A stretch of 64,000 nucleotides of DNA from an uncultured Collinsella sp. Lineage in GTDB: Bacteria; Actinomycetota; Coriobacteriia; Coriobacteriales; Coriobacteriaceae. Location of the stretch: contig CAAGCF010000040.1 in assembly GCA_900768265.1 (NCBI GenBank), forward strand, positions 60,127 through 124,126, written 5' to 3'. The translations under genes and the position numbers were made by a program. This document shows, piece after piece, positions 49,049 to 59,164 of this stretch; position 1 is the stretch's first letter, and each line of letters begins with the position of its first letter. The notes under the pieces were generated by a model. That model was not told where the DNA came from and ran no database searches. It was given only the letters and a program-made list of their open reading frames with translations.

Positions 49049-50332
49049 ATGGCTGACGAATTCGACTTCCATCCGATGTGGGAGAGTCTGGGCATGAACC
49101 TTGCCGACCACGACACGCTCTTGGGCGCCGTGGGCCAGATGTACGGCGACATGTTCTTAACGCAAAACAACCGCCCCAAATCCACGAGCTACCTTGACTT
49201 CGTGGCCACGAACATCCATTCCGGCCGCATCAAGGAGATGCTCGATAAGAAGGCTGCGGGCGAAGCCACCAAGATCGTGGGCTCGTTCTGCCTGTATGTG
49301 CCCGAGGAGATCGTGCTCGCCTGCGACGGTATCCCCGTGGGTCTGTGCTCGGGCGCCGACTGGGCGACCGACAAGGTCGAGGAGCACCTGCCGCGCAACA
49401 CCTGCCCGCTCATCAAGAGCTTTGCCGGCTTCAAGCTGGGTGAGGTCTGCCCTTACATCGAGTCGAGCGACCTCGTGGTGGGCGAGAACACCTGTGACGG
49501 CAAGAAGAAGGCTTACGAGTTCTTTGCCACGCAGAAGAACATGTACGTGGTCGATATTCCCAACGTCCACAACGAGCGCACGCTCCAGGACTGGAAAGCC
49601 GAGGTCAAGAAGCTTGCGGCCAAGATCGAGGAGGAGTGCGGCGTGAAGATCACGCCGGAGCGCCTCAAGAAGGCCATCCACGAGGTCAACGAGAAGCGCC
49701 TGGCCCTCAAGCGCCTGGCCGCCACCCGCGCCGCCGACCCCGCGCCCGTCAGCGGACTCGACAGCTTGCTGACCGTCCAGGCCGCCTTCATGGACGACAC
49801 GCCGCGCCTGACCGGTGCCGTCAACGAGATGGCCGCCGAGTGCGAGGAGCGCGTCAAGGCCGGCGAGGGCGTGGCGCCCAAGGGCACCAAGCGCATCCTC
49901 TACACCGGTACCCCCATGGCCGTGCCCAACTGGAAGCTCTACAACATCATCGAGAAAGCCGGCGGCATTGTGGTGGGCGAGGAGTCCTGCACGGGCTCGC
50001 GCTACTACAAGGACCTGGTGGATGAGAGCGGCGAGTCCGTCGACGAGATGCTCGATGCCATCGCCGAACGCTACTTCAAGATCAGTTGCGCCGTCTTTAC
50101 CCCCAACGACCAGCGCATGGAGGATATCGTCCGGATGGCGAAAGACCTTCATGCCGACGGCATCGTGGACGTGGCTCTGCAGTTTTGCACCCTCTACGAG
50201 ATGGAGTCCTTCGAGGTCGAGAAAGCGGCCGAGAAGGCGGGCATCCCGTTTATGCATATCACCACCGACTACGCCGGCGAGGACGCCGGGCAGCTCCAGA
50301 CGAGGGTGGAGGCGTTCCTGGAGACGATATAG
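49049..50332 (+). CDS. Double-cubane-cluster anaerobic reductase, paralogue 1
   Basis: The 427-residue protein belongs to the 2-hydroxyacyl-CoA dehydratase D (HgdB/YjiM) superfamily, in the branch of double-cubane-cluster proteins. Conserved Cys are visible at 81, 92, 100, 119, 134, 149 and 314, in contexts GSFCLYVPEEI, NTCPLIKSFAG, EVCPYIES, NTCDGKKKAYEFF and EESCTGSRYY. Such proteins, when reduced by an ATP-driven activator, can reduce small recalcitrant molecules. No partner subunit is adjacent, supporting reductase rather than dehydratase. It opens the cluster that includes an importer and the activator gene. Confidence 0.82.
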   Translation: MADEFDFHPMWESLGMNLADHDTLLGAVGQMYGDMFLTQNNRPKSTSYLDFVATNIHSGRIKEMLDKKAAGEATKIVGSFCLYVPEEIVLACDGIPVGLCSGADWATDKVEEHLPRNTCPLIKSFAGFKLGEVCPYIESSDLVVGENTCDGKKKAYEFFATQKNMYVVDIPNVHNERTLQDWKAEVKKLAAKIEEECGVKITPERLKKAIHEVNEKRLALKRLAATRAADPAPVSGLDSLLTVQAAFMDDTPRLTGAVNEMAAECEERVKAGEGVAPKGTKRILYTGTPMAVPNWKLYNIIEKAGGIVVGEESCTGSRYYKDLVDESGESVDEMLDAIAERYFKISCAVFTPNDQRMEDIVRMAKDLHADGIVDVALQFCTLYEMESFEVEKAAEKAGIPFMHITTDYAGEDAGQLQTRVEAFLETI

Positions 50333-50458
50333 TGCCGCCCACTTGTGCTGTGGGATTTTGAGCTTGTTGCTTGAGCCGACCGGCGCCCCGATGCACCGCA
50401 AGACGCCGGCCGGCTTGACATAGTTTCTGTACGTTTGTTCATACCAGAGAGGAAATCG

Positions 50459-52075
50459 ATGAACAACGATCTTACCCAGGCGGGCATCTCCCGCCGCAGC
50501 TTCCTGACCGGCGCCGGCATGCTCGGTGTTCTTGCCGGGCTCGGCCTTACGGGATGCGGCGGTTCAAACGCGAATTCCGGTAGCGCTGCCGGCTCTGCCT
50601 CCGGCTCCGATGTGGCCTATCGCGACGAGCTCCAGGTTGCCATGCCGGCGGCCCCCGACGGCCTTGACCCGCACACTACCTCCTCGCTCGCTACTGTTGA
50701 CATCATCTGCAACGTGGTCGAGCCGCTCTTTGGCATGAACAAGGACTACGAGCCCAAGCCCGTTCTCGCCAAGAGCTGCAAGTCCTCCGATGACGGCCTC
50801 GTCTACACCATCGAGCTGCGCGAGGGCGTCAAGTTCCATAACGGCAACGAGCTCACGCCTGACGACGTCGTGGCCTCGATGAACCGCTGGCTTACCGTCA
50901 ACGACCGCGCCGCGAGCCTGCTGCCCGGAGCCACCTTTGCCGCCGCGGGCGACCATGAGGTGACCTGCACGCTCACCGAGCCCGCGACCGACTTTCTTAC
51001 CATCCTCGCCGCCCACTCCCAGTATCCTGGTATCTTCCCAGCCGACGTCATCAATGCCGCCGGCGACGCGGGCATTTCTGAGTATATCGGCACCGGCGCC
51101 TACTCCTTTGCGGAGTGGAAACAGGACCAGTACATCCATCTCACCCGCTACGAGGACTACAAGCCGGCCGAGGGCAAGGCCTCGGGCTACACCGGCAAGG
51201 TCGCAGCGCCCACCAAGGACATCTACTACCAGTTTGTGACCGACGCCTCCACACGCGTGAGCGGCTTCGAGACTGGTGAGTACGATATCGCCGACGAGAT
51301 TCCGACCGAGAACTACCACGACTTCGACGGCAACGATGACGTCAAGCTCGAGACCCACGCCGCCGGCGTCCTCACCGCCTTCCTCAACATGAACGAGGGC
51401 ATCTTTGCTGACGAGGACATCCGCAAGTGCGTCCTCATGGCCATCGACTGCAAGGCCGCAGCTCTTGCCGCCTACGGCGAAGAGGATCTTTTCCAGATCG
51501 ATCCTAACCTGGCGAGCCCCGACAATGCCGCATGGGCGACTGATGCCGGCAAGAAGTACTTCAACCAGGCGGATCCCAAGGGTGCTAAGAAGGCCCTTGC
51601 CAAGACCAAGTACGCCGGCGAGACCGTGAAACTGCTCACCACGCCGGACTACAAGGAAATGTACAACGCTACCGTCGCGTTGCAGGAGCAGCTCGAGAAG
51701 GCGGGCTTCACCGCCGAGGTCGAAAGCTACGAGTTCGCTACCTTCATGGACATCCGCTCCAGCAAACCCGACCAGTGGGACCTCTTCGTGGCCTCCACAA
51801 ACTACAAGCCCATTCCGGCCCAGTCGCTTTCCGTTTCGAAGGCTTTCTACGGTCTTTCCGACGAGAAGGCCCTCAAGCTCGTCTCCGAGACCCGCACCGC
51901 CGAGGACCAGAAGGCTGCCCAGAAGAAGTGGGCCGAGTGCCAAGAGCGCCTGTACGAGATTGCCGTCATCGAGCCGCTTTGCCACTACATTGCCATCACC
52001 GGCCTCCAGTCCGATGTCGAGGGTTTTGAGCTCCTCGACGGTGCCGTTGTCTGGAATGCCAAGCGTCCGCAGTAG
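50459..52075 (+). CDS. Peptide/nickel-type substrate-binding lipoprotein
   Basis: The 538-residue protein starts with a twin-arginine signal (SRRSFL at 11-16) and lipobox LTGC (Cys33), so it is exported folded and lipid-anchored. The mature part shows SBP_bac_5 features: AMPAAPDGLDPHTTSSLAT-like opening, LREGVKFHNGNELTPDDVV near 125 and IRKCVLMAIDCKAAALAAYG near 325. It binds peptides or other organic ligands for the adjacent importer. Tat export could mean a cofactor or tightly folded ligand site. Confidence 0.85.
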   Translation: MNNDLTQAGISRRSFLTGAGMLGVLAGLGLTGCGGSNANSGSAAGSASGSDVAYRDELQVAMPAAPDGLDPHTTSSLATVDIICNVVEPLFGMNKDYEPKPVLAKSCKSSDDGLVYTIELREGVKFHNGNELTPDDVVASMNRWLTVNDRAASLLPGATFAAAGDHEVTCTLTEPATDFLTILAAHSQYPGIFPADVINAAGDAGISEYIGTGAYSFAEWKQDQYIHLTRYEDYKPAEGKASGYTGKVAAPTKDIYYQFVTDASTRVSGFETGEYDIADEIPTENYHDFDGNDDVKLETHAAGVLTAFLNMNEGIFADEDIRKCVLMAIDCKAAALAAYGEEDLFQIDPNLASPDNAAWATDAGKKYFNQADPKGAKKALAKTKYAGETVKLLTTPDYKEMYNATVALQEQLEKAGFTAEVESYEFATFMDIRSSKPDQWDLFVASTNYKPIPAQSLSVSKAFYGLSDEKALKLVSETRTAEDQKAAQKKWAECQERLYEIAVIEPLCHYIAITGLQSDVEGFELLDGAVVWNAKRPQ

Positions 52076-52100
52076 CGGTCCAACCTACCCATCAAGCAGA

Positions 52101-52127
52101 CCCCGTCCCGCCCTATGCGGGGCGGGG
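52101..52127 (+). repeat. Hairpin between binding-protein and permease genes
   Basis: CCCCGTCCCGC pairs with GCGGGGCGGGG with one mismatch; no T tract. It likely protects the upstream mRNA end or limits permease expression. Confidence 0.55.
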
Positions 52128-52170
52128 CCTTGCCCTGTTCGTCAAAACATCGAGGGGAAACCCCAAACCT

Positions 52171-53124
52171 ATGCTCAAGTACACACTCAAGCGAATCGCG
52201 GCGATGATTCCGGTGATGCTCATCATCTCGGCCGTCGTCTTCTTGATCATCTACCTCACGCCCGGCGACCCGGCGTCCTCGATGCTCGGCCTCGAGGCCT
52301 CGCAGGACCAGATCGAACGCGTCAACGAGAGTCTCGGCCTTAACCAACCGCTGCCCGAGCGCTATCTTTCGTGGATGGCTGGAGTGCTCACCGGTGACCT
52401 GGGAGATTCCTACTTTATGCACATGCCGGTGACCCAAGCGATCGCCGAGCACTTTGCGCCCACACTCTCGCTCGCCATCCTGGCGCAGCTCATCGCGCTT
52501 TTGATCGCGCTGCCCTGTGGCATCGTGGCGGCGCTCCGTCACGGTTCGCGCACCGATATGGCGCTGCGCGTGGTGGCCCTTCTGGGCGTGGCCATCCCGG
52601 GCTTTCTGATGGCACTCCTCTTGATGTGGATCTTCGCCGTGACGCTCAGGGTTTTCCCCGTGGCGGGTTATGCCTCACTCTCTAAGGGGCTCGGCGCGCA
52701 TCTGCGCTACCTGGCGCTGCCGGCCATCTCGCTCGGCTGCGTGCAGGCGGCGCTTCTCATGCGCATGACGCGTGCGAGCGTGATCGAGGCCATGCAGCTC
52801 GACTGCGTCAAGACGGCGCGCGCCAAGGGCATCTCCGAGACCCGCGTGGTGCTCCTGCACGCCCTGCGCAACGCCGCGCTGCCGATCCTTACCTCGGTGG
52901 GGTATTCCTTCGGTGCGCTTCTCACGGGTGCCGTGGTGACCGAGGCTATCTTTAACATCCCCGGCCTGGGCCAGCTCGTGACGAGCTCCATCGAGCGCCG
53001 CGACTACCCGGTGATCCAGGGCGTGCTGCTCGTGATCGCGCTTTTAAACTCTGTGGTCAACCTCGTGGTCGACCTTTCTTACGGCGCCTTCGACCCGCGT
53101 GCTCGCAAGTGGGGTGAGGCGTAA
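52171..53124 (+). CDS. ABC peptide-type permease (DppB/OppB family)
   Basis: The 317-residue membrane protein has six helices and the OppB N-terminal segment (YTLKRIAAMIPVMLIISAVV) and FLIIYLTPGDPASSMLG. The EAA loop (DCVKTARAKGISETRVVLLH, near 220) contacts the ATPases. Part of the importer; followed with one-base overlap by the partner permease. Confidence 0.88.
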   Translation: MLKYTLKRIAAMIPVMLIISAVVFLIIYLTPGDPASSMLGLEASQDQIERVNESLGLNQPLPERYLSWMAGVLTGDLGDSYFMHMPVTQAIAEHFAPTLSLAILAQLIALLIALPCGIVAALRHGSRTDMALRVVALLGVAIPGFLMALLLMWIFAVTLRVFPVAGYASLSKGLGAHLRYLALPAISLGCVQAALLMRMTRASVIEAMQLDCVKTARAKGISETRVVLLHALRNAALPILTSVGYSFGALLTGAVVTEAIFNIPGLGQLVTSSIERRDYPVIQGVLLVIALLNSVVNLVVDLSYGAFDPRARKWGEA

Positions 53125-53951
53125 TGGACATGGTCAAGAAGGCCCTTTCCAACAAGGGTTTTGTGGTTGGCGGTACTATCTTTCTGTTGATCGCGCTTAT
53201 TGCCGTCGCCGGTCCGCTCGTGTGGCAGGTCAACCCCAATACGCAGGAGATGACGCTGCGCCTGACCGCTCCCAGTGCCGCGCATCCCCTGGGCTGCGAC
53301 GACTTTGGCCGTGACCTTCTCGCACGCATTATCGCCGGCGCCCGCGTCTCGCTCGGTGTGGGCGTGGCCGTCACGCTTGTCACGAGCGTGCTCGGCCTCG
53401 TGATCGGCGCATACGCTTGCTACAACCCCATACTCGACCACGTGCTCATGCGCATCTGCGACGGTCTCATGTCCATCCCGGGCGTGCTGCTGGCCATCGC
53501 CCTCATGGCTATGATGGGCGCGAGCGTGTGGAACGTCATCATCGCACTTTCCATCGTGTACACGCCAAGCATGGCGCGCATCGTGCGCTCGCGCGCGATG
53601 GTCGTCAACTCAGAGCCCTTTATCGAAGCGCTTCGCGTGCAGGGCGCCTCGACTGCACGCATCGTGTGGCTGCATATCCTGCCCAACGTGATGGCACCCT
53701 TCCTCGTGCAAGCGACCTTTGTGTTTGCGGAGGCCGTGCTATCGGAGGCGGCGCTGTCGTTTTTGGGCCTCGGCATCAAAGCGCCCGACGCCAGCTGGGG
53801 CAACATCCTGCAGGCCGGCAAGAACGTGATGCGCAAGGCCTGGTGGATGATTCTCTTCCCGGCACTCGCCATCATCGCGAGCGTGCTCTCGCTCAACCTT
53901 GCGGGCGACGGCCTGCGCGACGCGCTCGACCCCAAGACCAAGGAGGACTAA
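53124..53951 (+). CDS. ABC peptide-type permease (DppC/OppC family)
   Basis: The 275-residue permease overlaps the previous stop codon. It has an N-terminal helix, the HPLGCDDFGRDLLARIIAGAR segment characteristic of OppC, and an EAA loop (SEPFIEALRVQGASTARIVW). Six transmembrane helices are expected. It pairs with the OppB-like subunit to form the channel. Confidence 0.88.
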   Translation: MDMVKKALSNKGFVVGGTIFLLIALIAVAGPLVWQVNPNTQEMTLRLTAPSAAHPLGCDDFGRDLLARIIAGARVSLGVGVAVTLVTSVLGLVIGAYACYNPILDHVLMRICDGLMSIPGVLLAIALMAMMGASVWNVIIALSIVYTPSMARIVRSRAMVVNSEPFIEALRVQGASTARIVWLHILPNVMAPFLVQATFVFAEAVLSEAALSFLGLGIKAPDASWGNILQAGKNVMRKAWWMILFPALAIIASVLSLNLAGDGLRDALDPKTKED

Positions 53952-54936
<985 letters not shown>

Positions 54937-54950
<14 letters not shown>

Positions 54951-55746
54951 CGCTATGTGCCGTACAGGGGCCGAAGAGGCGCTACTGCGTGTGGAGCATC
55001 TGACCAAGACCTATCCGCTTGCGGGCGCGGGCTATAAACGCGAGCGCTTTTGCGCCGTCGACGACCTCTCGTTTGAGATCGGCGAGGGCGAGGTGTACGG
55101 ACTTGTTGGAGAGTCGGGTTCCGGCAAGTCAACGACGGGCCGTTTGATCTGTGGCCTTGAGCATGCCGATTCGGGGAGCATTCTCTACCGCGGACATGAT
55201 CTTGCTGCTATGAAGGAGCGCGATCGCAAGCCGTTCCGGCGCGAGATCCAGCTCGTGTTCCAGGACTCGTCGACGGCCTTCGACCCGCGCAACAAGGTGG
55301 GCCGCATCCTGGAGGAGCCGCTCATCATCGCCGGCGAGCGCGACGCCGGGGTGCGCCGCGAGCGCGCGCTCGAGAGCCTGAATGCTGTGGGCCTGCAGCG
55401 GGACCACTACGACGTGTACCCGCATGACCTCTCGGGCGGCCAGCGCCAGCGTCTGAACCTCGCCCGCGCGCTCATCACGGGGCCACGCCTCGTGGTTTGT
55501 GATGAGCCGGTCTCGGCGCTCGACGTCTCCGTGCAGGCTCAGGTTTTGAACCTCCTGCGCGACCTACAGGAGAAAACCGGCGTATCGCTTTTATTCATCA
55601 CACACGACATGCGCGTGGTGCGCCACATGGCGGATCGCATGGGCGTGCTCTACCACGGCAAGCTGGTGGAGGAGGGCGTCGCGGAAGATGTCATCGCCCA
55701 CCCGCACGACCCATACACCAAGGCGTTGATTGACGCCATCCCGTGA
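54937..55746 (+). CDS. ABC peptide-type ATPase (DppF/OppF family)
   Basis: The 269-residue ATPase has Walker A (GESGSGKSTTGRLI), signature (LSGGQRQRLNLARAL), Walker B (LVVCDEPVSALDVS) and the DMRVVRHMADRMGVLYHGK D-loop/H-loop region. It lacks the Cys-rich C-terminal tail of the partner. The ATG lies within the end of the previous gene, with GAGGGGG upstream. Confidence 0.9.
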
Positions 55747-55805
55747 TTTGAAGAGGGGGACGTAGTTATACATTCAAAATGGTTCTCGATAGAGGGGAGA
55801 AACCG

Positions 55806-56969
55806 ATGTGTGATACTGTAAATAATGACCTTCCGCGCACGTTCGAGGAGTTCAACGAGCACCGCAAGGCGGCGTTTATCAAGGTCAAGGACTACAAGCA
55901 GGCGGGCAACCGCCTGGTAGGCTTTCTGTGCAGCTATACGCCGCTCGAGATCATCGATGCCGCCGGCGCCTCGAGCGTGGCGCTCTGCGGAACGTCCGAT
56001 GAGGTGATTCCCGATGCCGAGAAGGTGCTGCCGGCCAACCTGTGCCCGCTCATCAAGTCGACCTATGGTTTTGCCCATTCGCAAAAGTGCCCGTTTACGT
56101 ACTTTAGCGACATGATCATCGGCGAGACCACCTGCGACGGCAAGAAGAAGATGTACGAGTTGCTGGGGGAGCTCAAGCGCACGCACATCCTGCATCTGCC
56201 GCAGAGCCGAAATCGCGCTTACGAGCGCGAGGGCTGGTACGAGGAGTGCCGCCTGCTCAAGGAGGAGCTTGAGAATCTGTACGGCATCACCATCACCGAT
56301 GACGACCTGCGCGCTGCCGTCCGTCGTCGCAATCGCCTGCGTGCCGCCCAGCTTGCGATGTTCGAGCTGCAGGCAGTCCAGCCCGCTGTCATGAGCGGCG
56401 TGGACCTGATGAGCACGATGTTCGCCGGCACGTTCAGCTTTGATATCGATGCCTACACGGAACAGTTGGAGCAAAAGGTTGCGAGCCTGCGCGAGGCCTA
56501 CGAGGCCGGCGAGCGCCCCGTTGCGGCAGATGCCAAGCGCATCCTCATCACCGGCTGCCCGGTGGGCGGCGTGATCAACAAGATCGGCCGCACCATAGAG
56601 CAGAACGGCGGCGTGGTCGTGTGCATGGACGATTGCTCGGGCGAGCGCACGGCGGCTATGATGATCGACCCGGACGCTCCCGACATTCTGCGTGCCATCG
56701 CCGACCGCTACCTGGATATCAACTGCTCGGTTATGACGCCCAACAACGGGCGCATGGAGAACACACTGGCCATGTGCGAGAAGTATCATGTCGATGGCGT
56801 GGTGGAGAGCGTGCTGCAGGCCTGCCACACCTTTAACGTGGAGAGTGCGCGCATGCAGGAGGTTGTCGAGGGTGCGGGTATTCCGTATATGAAGATCGAG
56901 ACCGACTACAGCAACGGTGACATGGGCCAGATTGAGACCCGCATCGCCGCCTTTATCGAGACGCTCTAG
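55806..56969 (+). CDS. Double-cubane-cluster anaerobic reductase, paralogue 2
   Basis: The 387-residue protein is related to the gene at 49,049 and keeps the same Cys contexts: GFLCSYTPLEII, ANLCPLIKS, QKCPFTYF, TTCDGKKKMYE and DDCSGERT. It is about 40 residues shorter at the N-terminus. It directly follows the importer and is separated from the activator only by a structured repeat. Two reductases with one activator implies either different substrates or a heteromer. Confidence 0.82.
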   Translation: MCDTVNNDLPRTFEEFNEHRKAAFIKVKDYKQAGNRLVGFLCSYTPLEIIDAAGASSVALCGTSDEVIPDAEKVLPANLCPLIKSTYGFAHSQKCPFTYFSDMIIGETTCDGKKKMYELLGELKRTHILHLPQSRNRAYEREGWYEECRLLKEELENLYGITITDDDLRAAVRRRNRLRAAQLAMFELQAVQPAVMSGVDLMSTMFAGTFSFDIDAYTEQLEQKVASLREAYEAGERPVAADAKRILITGCPVGGVINKIGRTIEQNGGVVVCMDDCSGERTAAMMIDPDAPDILRAIADRYLDINCSVMTPNNGRMENTLAMCEKYHVDGVVESVLQACHTFNVESARMQEVVEGAGIPYMKIETDYSNGDMGQIETRIAAFIETL

Positions 56970-56970
56970 C

Positions 56971-57064
56971 TTCCCCAGACACCCGATCTTGCCGTTCAAA
57001 CCGTCGCTTGCGTACCAGAAGTACGCGGCGCTCCTCTTTCACGGCAACCTCGGGCACCTGGGAA
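56971..57064 (+). repeat. Structured dispersed element, copy 3
   Basis: Stems TTCCCCAG/CTGGGAA, CCCGA/TCGGG, TGCCGT/ACGGCA and the apical GCGTAC-CAGAA-GTACGC follow the same order as copies at 31,591 and 34,764. The base pair T-A in TGCCTT/AAGGCA is G-C here, a compensatory change. It lies two bases after the reductase stop codon. Confidence 0.75.
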
Positions 57065-57124
57065 ACCTAGAGCTAAGGCGCCTGAACGCGCCGCTGTCTT
57101 TGATGTTTAGATTAGGAGAGAGCC

Positions 57125-57889
57125 ATGATGGGGATCGGAATCGATATCGGGTCTACGGCGGCTAAGGCTGCTGTGGTCGACGGGGAGGGTTCGGTGGCGT
57201 GGACGTGCGTGCAGCCAACCGGGTTCTCGTCGGTCGATGCGGCCGAGCGCCTGCGCGGCGAGCTTGTCGCAGCCGGCTATGACGTGACATCCGACGATGT
57301 CCGCGTGGTCGCCACGGGCTACGGCCGCGTGGCCGTGCCCTACGCGCACAAGGTCGTGACCGAGATCACCTGCCATGGCGCCGGTGCCGTCAAGCTTTTT
57401 GGCGAGGCAGGTACCGTGATCGACGTGGGCGGTCAGGACACCAAGGTCATCCAGCTCAAAGGAGGACGCGTGACCAAGTTCGCCATGAACGACAAGTGTG
57501 CCGCCGGCACCGGGCGCTTCCTCGAGATCATGGCCGACCGCCTGGGTATCTCTCAGCAACAGATGGCCGAGCTGGCGCGCGCGGGCGAGCCAACCAAGAT
57601 CAGCAGTATGTGCACCGTGTTTGCCGAAAGCGAGGTCATCAGCCTCATCGGCCGCGGCGAGCCGCGCGAGAACATCGCCCGCGGCGTGATTGAGAGCGTC
57701 GTGTCGCGTGTGGCGACCATGGCCTCGCAAGCTGCGGGCGCTCCGTACTACCTGACCGGCGGTCTATGCGAAAACTCCTATGTCGTGGAGCGTCTGGGCG
57801 CACTGTTGGGCTCGCCGGTCACGACATCGCCTGCCGCTCGCTATGCCGGCGCTATCGGTGCCTCCGTGCGCGCGCAGGCGTTGGCGTAG
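57125..57889 (+). CDS. ASKHA-type activator ATPase of double-cubane reductases
   Basis: The 254-residue protein is an acyl-CoA dehydratase activase (HgdC/YjiL type). It has the ATPase phosphate-1 motif GIDIGSTAAKAAVVD, IDVGGQDTKVI, and the two Cys that in a homodimer hold one bridging [4Fe-4S] cluster: NDKCAAGTGRFLE (Cys125) and SSMCTVFAESEV (Cys163). It uses ATP to inject low-potential electrons into the reductases. It is the only activator gene in the cluster. Confidence 0.88.
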   Translation: MMGIGIDIGSTAAKAAVVDGEGSVAWTCVQPTGFSSVDAAERLRGELVAAGYDVTSDDVRVVATGYGRVAVPYAHKVVTEITCHGAGAVKLFGEAGTVIDVGGQDTKVIQLKGGRVTKFAMNDKCAAGTGRFLEIMADRLGISQQQMAELARAGEPTKISSMCTVFAESEVISLIGRGEPRENIARGVIESVVSRVATMASQAAGAPYYLTGGLCENSYVVERLGALLGSPVTTSPAARYAGAIGASVRAQALA

Positions 57890-57898
57890 GGAGCCGGG

Positions 57899-59164
57899 AT
57901 GCGCATTCTCAACGTCTCGGCCCAAAAACCCGATAGCACGGGGAGCGGCACGTACCTCTCCGCCCTTGTGCGCGCCCAGCTCGCCGCAGGTCATGAGCCG
58001 GCGGTGCTCTGCGGTGCGGCCCCCGGTGACACGCAGGAGGGGCTGCCCGATAGCGTTCCCGTGTACGCGGTGCACTTTGAGACGGCCGAGCTGCCGTTTG
58101 CCATCTGCGGCATGTCGGACGTGATGCCGTATCCATCGACCCGGTACCGAGACCTCACACCCCGGATGACGGCAGCCCTTGAGCGGTCGTTCTCCGCCGC
58201 TATCGAGTGCGCGGTGACGGAGTTCTGCCCTAACGTCGTGCTTTGCCATCATCTGTACTTGGTGACCTCACTCGTGCGTGAGCTCGTGAACGGCGTGCCC
58301 GTCTGCGGTATCTGTCACTCGACGGATCTCCGCCAGATGCGCTCTCACGGGCTCGAGCACGATCGCATCATCCGTGCCGTCCGCGACCTTGACGCCGTGT
58401 TCGCTCTTCATGACCAACAGACGGGTGAGGTCGTTGCCGAGTACGGTGTGGACCCCGCGCGTGTGCTTGTGGTGGGAACCGGCTACGACCATCGCGTGTT
58501 CTGCCGCGACGATTTCGTGGAACGCCGGCCTGGGAGCTTGCTCTTTGTGGGTAAGGTTTGCGAGAAAAAAGGCGTGGCGAGCTTGCTCGAAGCACTCTTG
58601 CGGGTAGATCCAGGGCGGGTTGCCTCGCTCGTGCTCGTGGGCGGCCACGCGCAGGACGAGGAATTCGTCGCCATTGAGCGCGCGGCCGCCGCGTCTCCCG
58701 TGCCTGTGAGAATCCCCGGCTTGCTGGAACAGCACGAGCTCGTGCAAGCGTATCGCGAGAGCGAGGTATTTGTGCTTCCGTCGTTCTTCGAAGGCCTGCC
58801 GCTCGTTGCGATTGAGGCTCTGGCCTGTGGGTGCAAGGTTGTCATGACCGAGCTTCCCGGTGTGCGCTCCTGGCTGGAGCGGGCACTTCCCGACGCTCCC
58901 GTCACCTGGGTACGCCCGCCGCGTATGACAGGCGTCGACACGCCCGATTCCGCCGACTTGCCCCGGTTCGAGCAAGACCTCGCCCGGGCGCTGGAGTGCG
59001 CACTGGCTGCTTCCGAGCCTCGCTTTAGCACCATGGGCGTGTCGTGGGACGCCTGCTCGGGGCGTATACTTGACCGCATCGAGACTATTTTGAGAGGAGG
59101 CATCGATGACCGCACATGTTATTCGCCTAACGCAGATGACCGCCGCGAGCGGTTGAGCCGCTAA
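57899..59164 (+). CDS. GT4-type glycosyltransferase overlapping selD
   Basis: The 421-residue protein has the two-domain GT-B form. The N-terminal SAQKPDSTGSGTYLSALVRA is a Gly-rich acceptor loop; the C-terminal part has LLFVGKVCEKKGVASLLEAL and the EX7E-type motif FFEGLPLVAIEALACGCKVV. It starts nine bases after the activator and its last 59 bases overlap selD in another frame, so translation of the two is coupled. The sugar donor and acceptor are unknown. A role in a seleno-sugar or in glycosylation of a cofactor is possible but unproven. Confidence 0.8.
   Translation: MRILNVSAQKPDSTGSGTYLSALVRAQLAAGHEPAVLCGAAPGDTQEGLPDSVPVYAVHFETAELPFAICGMSDVMPYPSTRYRDLTPRMTAALERSFSAAIECAVTEFCPNVVLCHHLYLVTSLVRELVNGVPVCGICHSTDLRQMRSHGLEHDRIIRAVRDLDAVFALHDQQTGEVVAEYGVDPARVLVVGTGYDHRVFCRDDFVERRPGSLLFVGKVCEKKGVASLLEALLRVDPGRVASLVLVGGHAQDEEFVAIERAAAASPVPVRIPGLLEQHELVQAYRESEVFVLPSFFEGLPLVAIEALACGCKVVMTELPGVRSWLERALPDAPVTWVRPPRMTGVDTPDSADLPRFEQDLARALECALAASEPRFSTMGVSWDACSGRILDRIETILRGGIDDRTCYSPNADDRRERLSR

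Noticed and set aside
49049..50332. Classical 2-hydroxyacyl-CoA dehydratase subunit
   Set aside because: No second dehydratase subunit, CoA-transferase or acyl-CoA dehydrogenase gene is adjacent; the Cys contexts fit the single-subunit double-cubane reductase type better.
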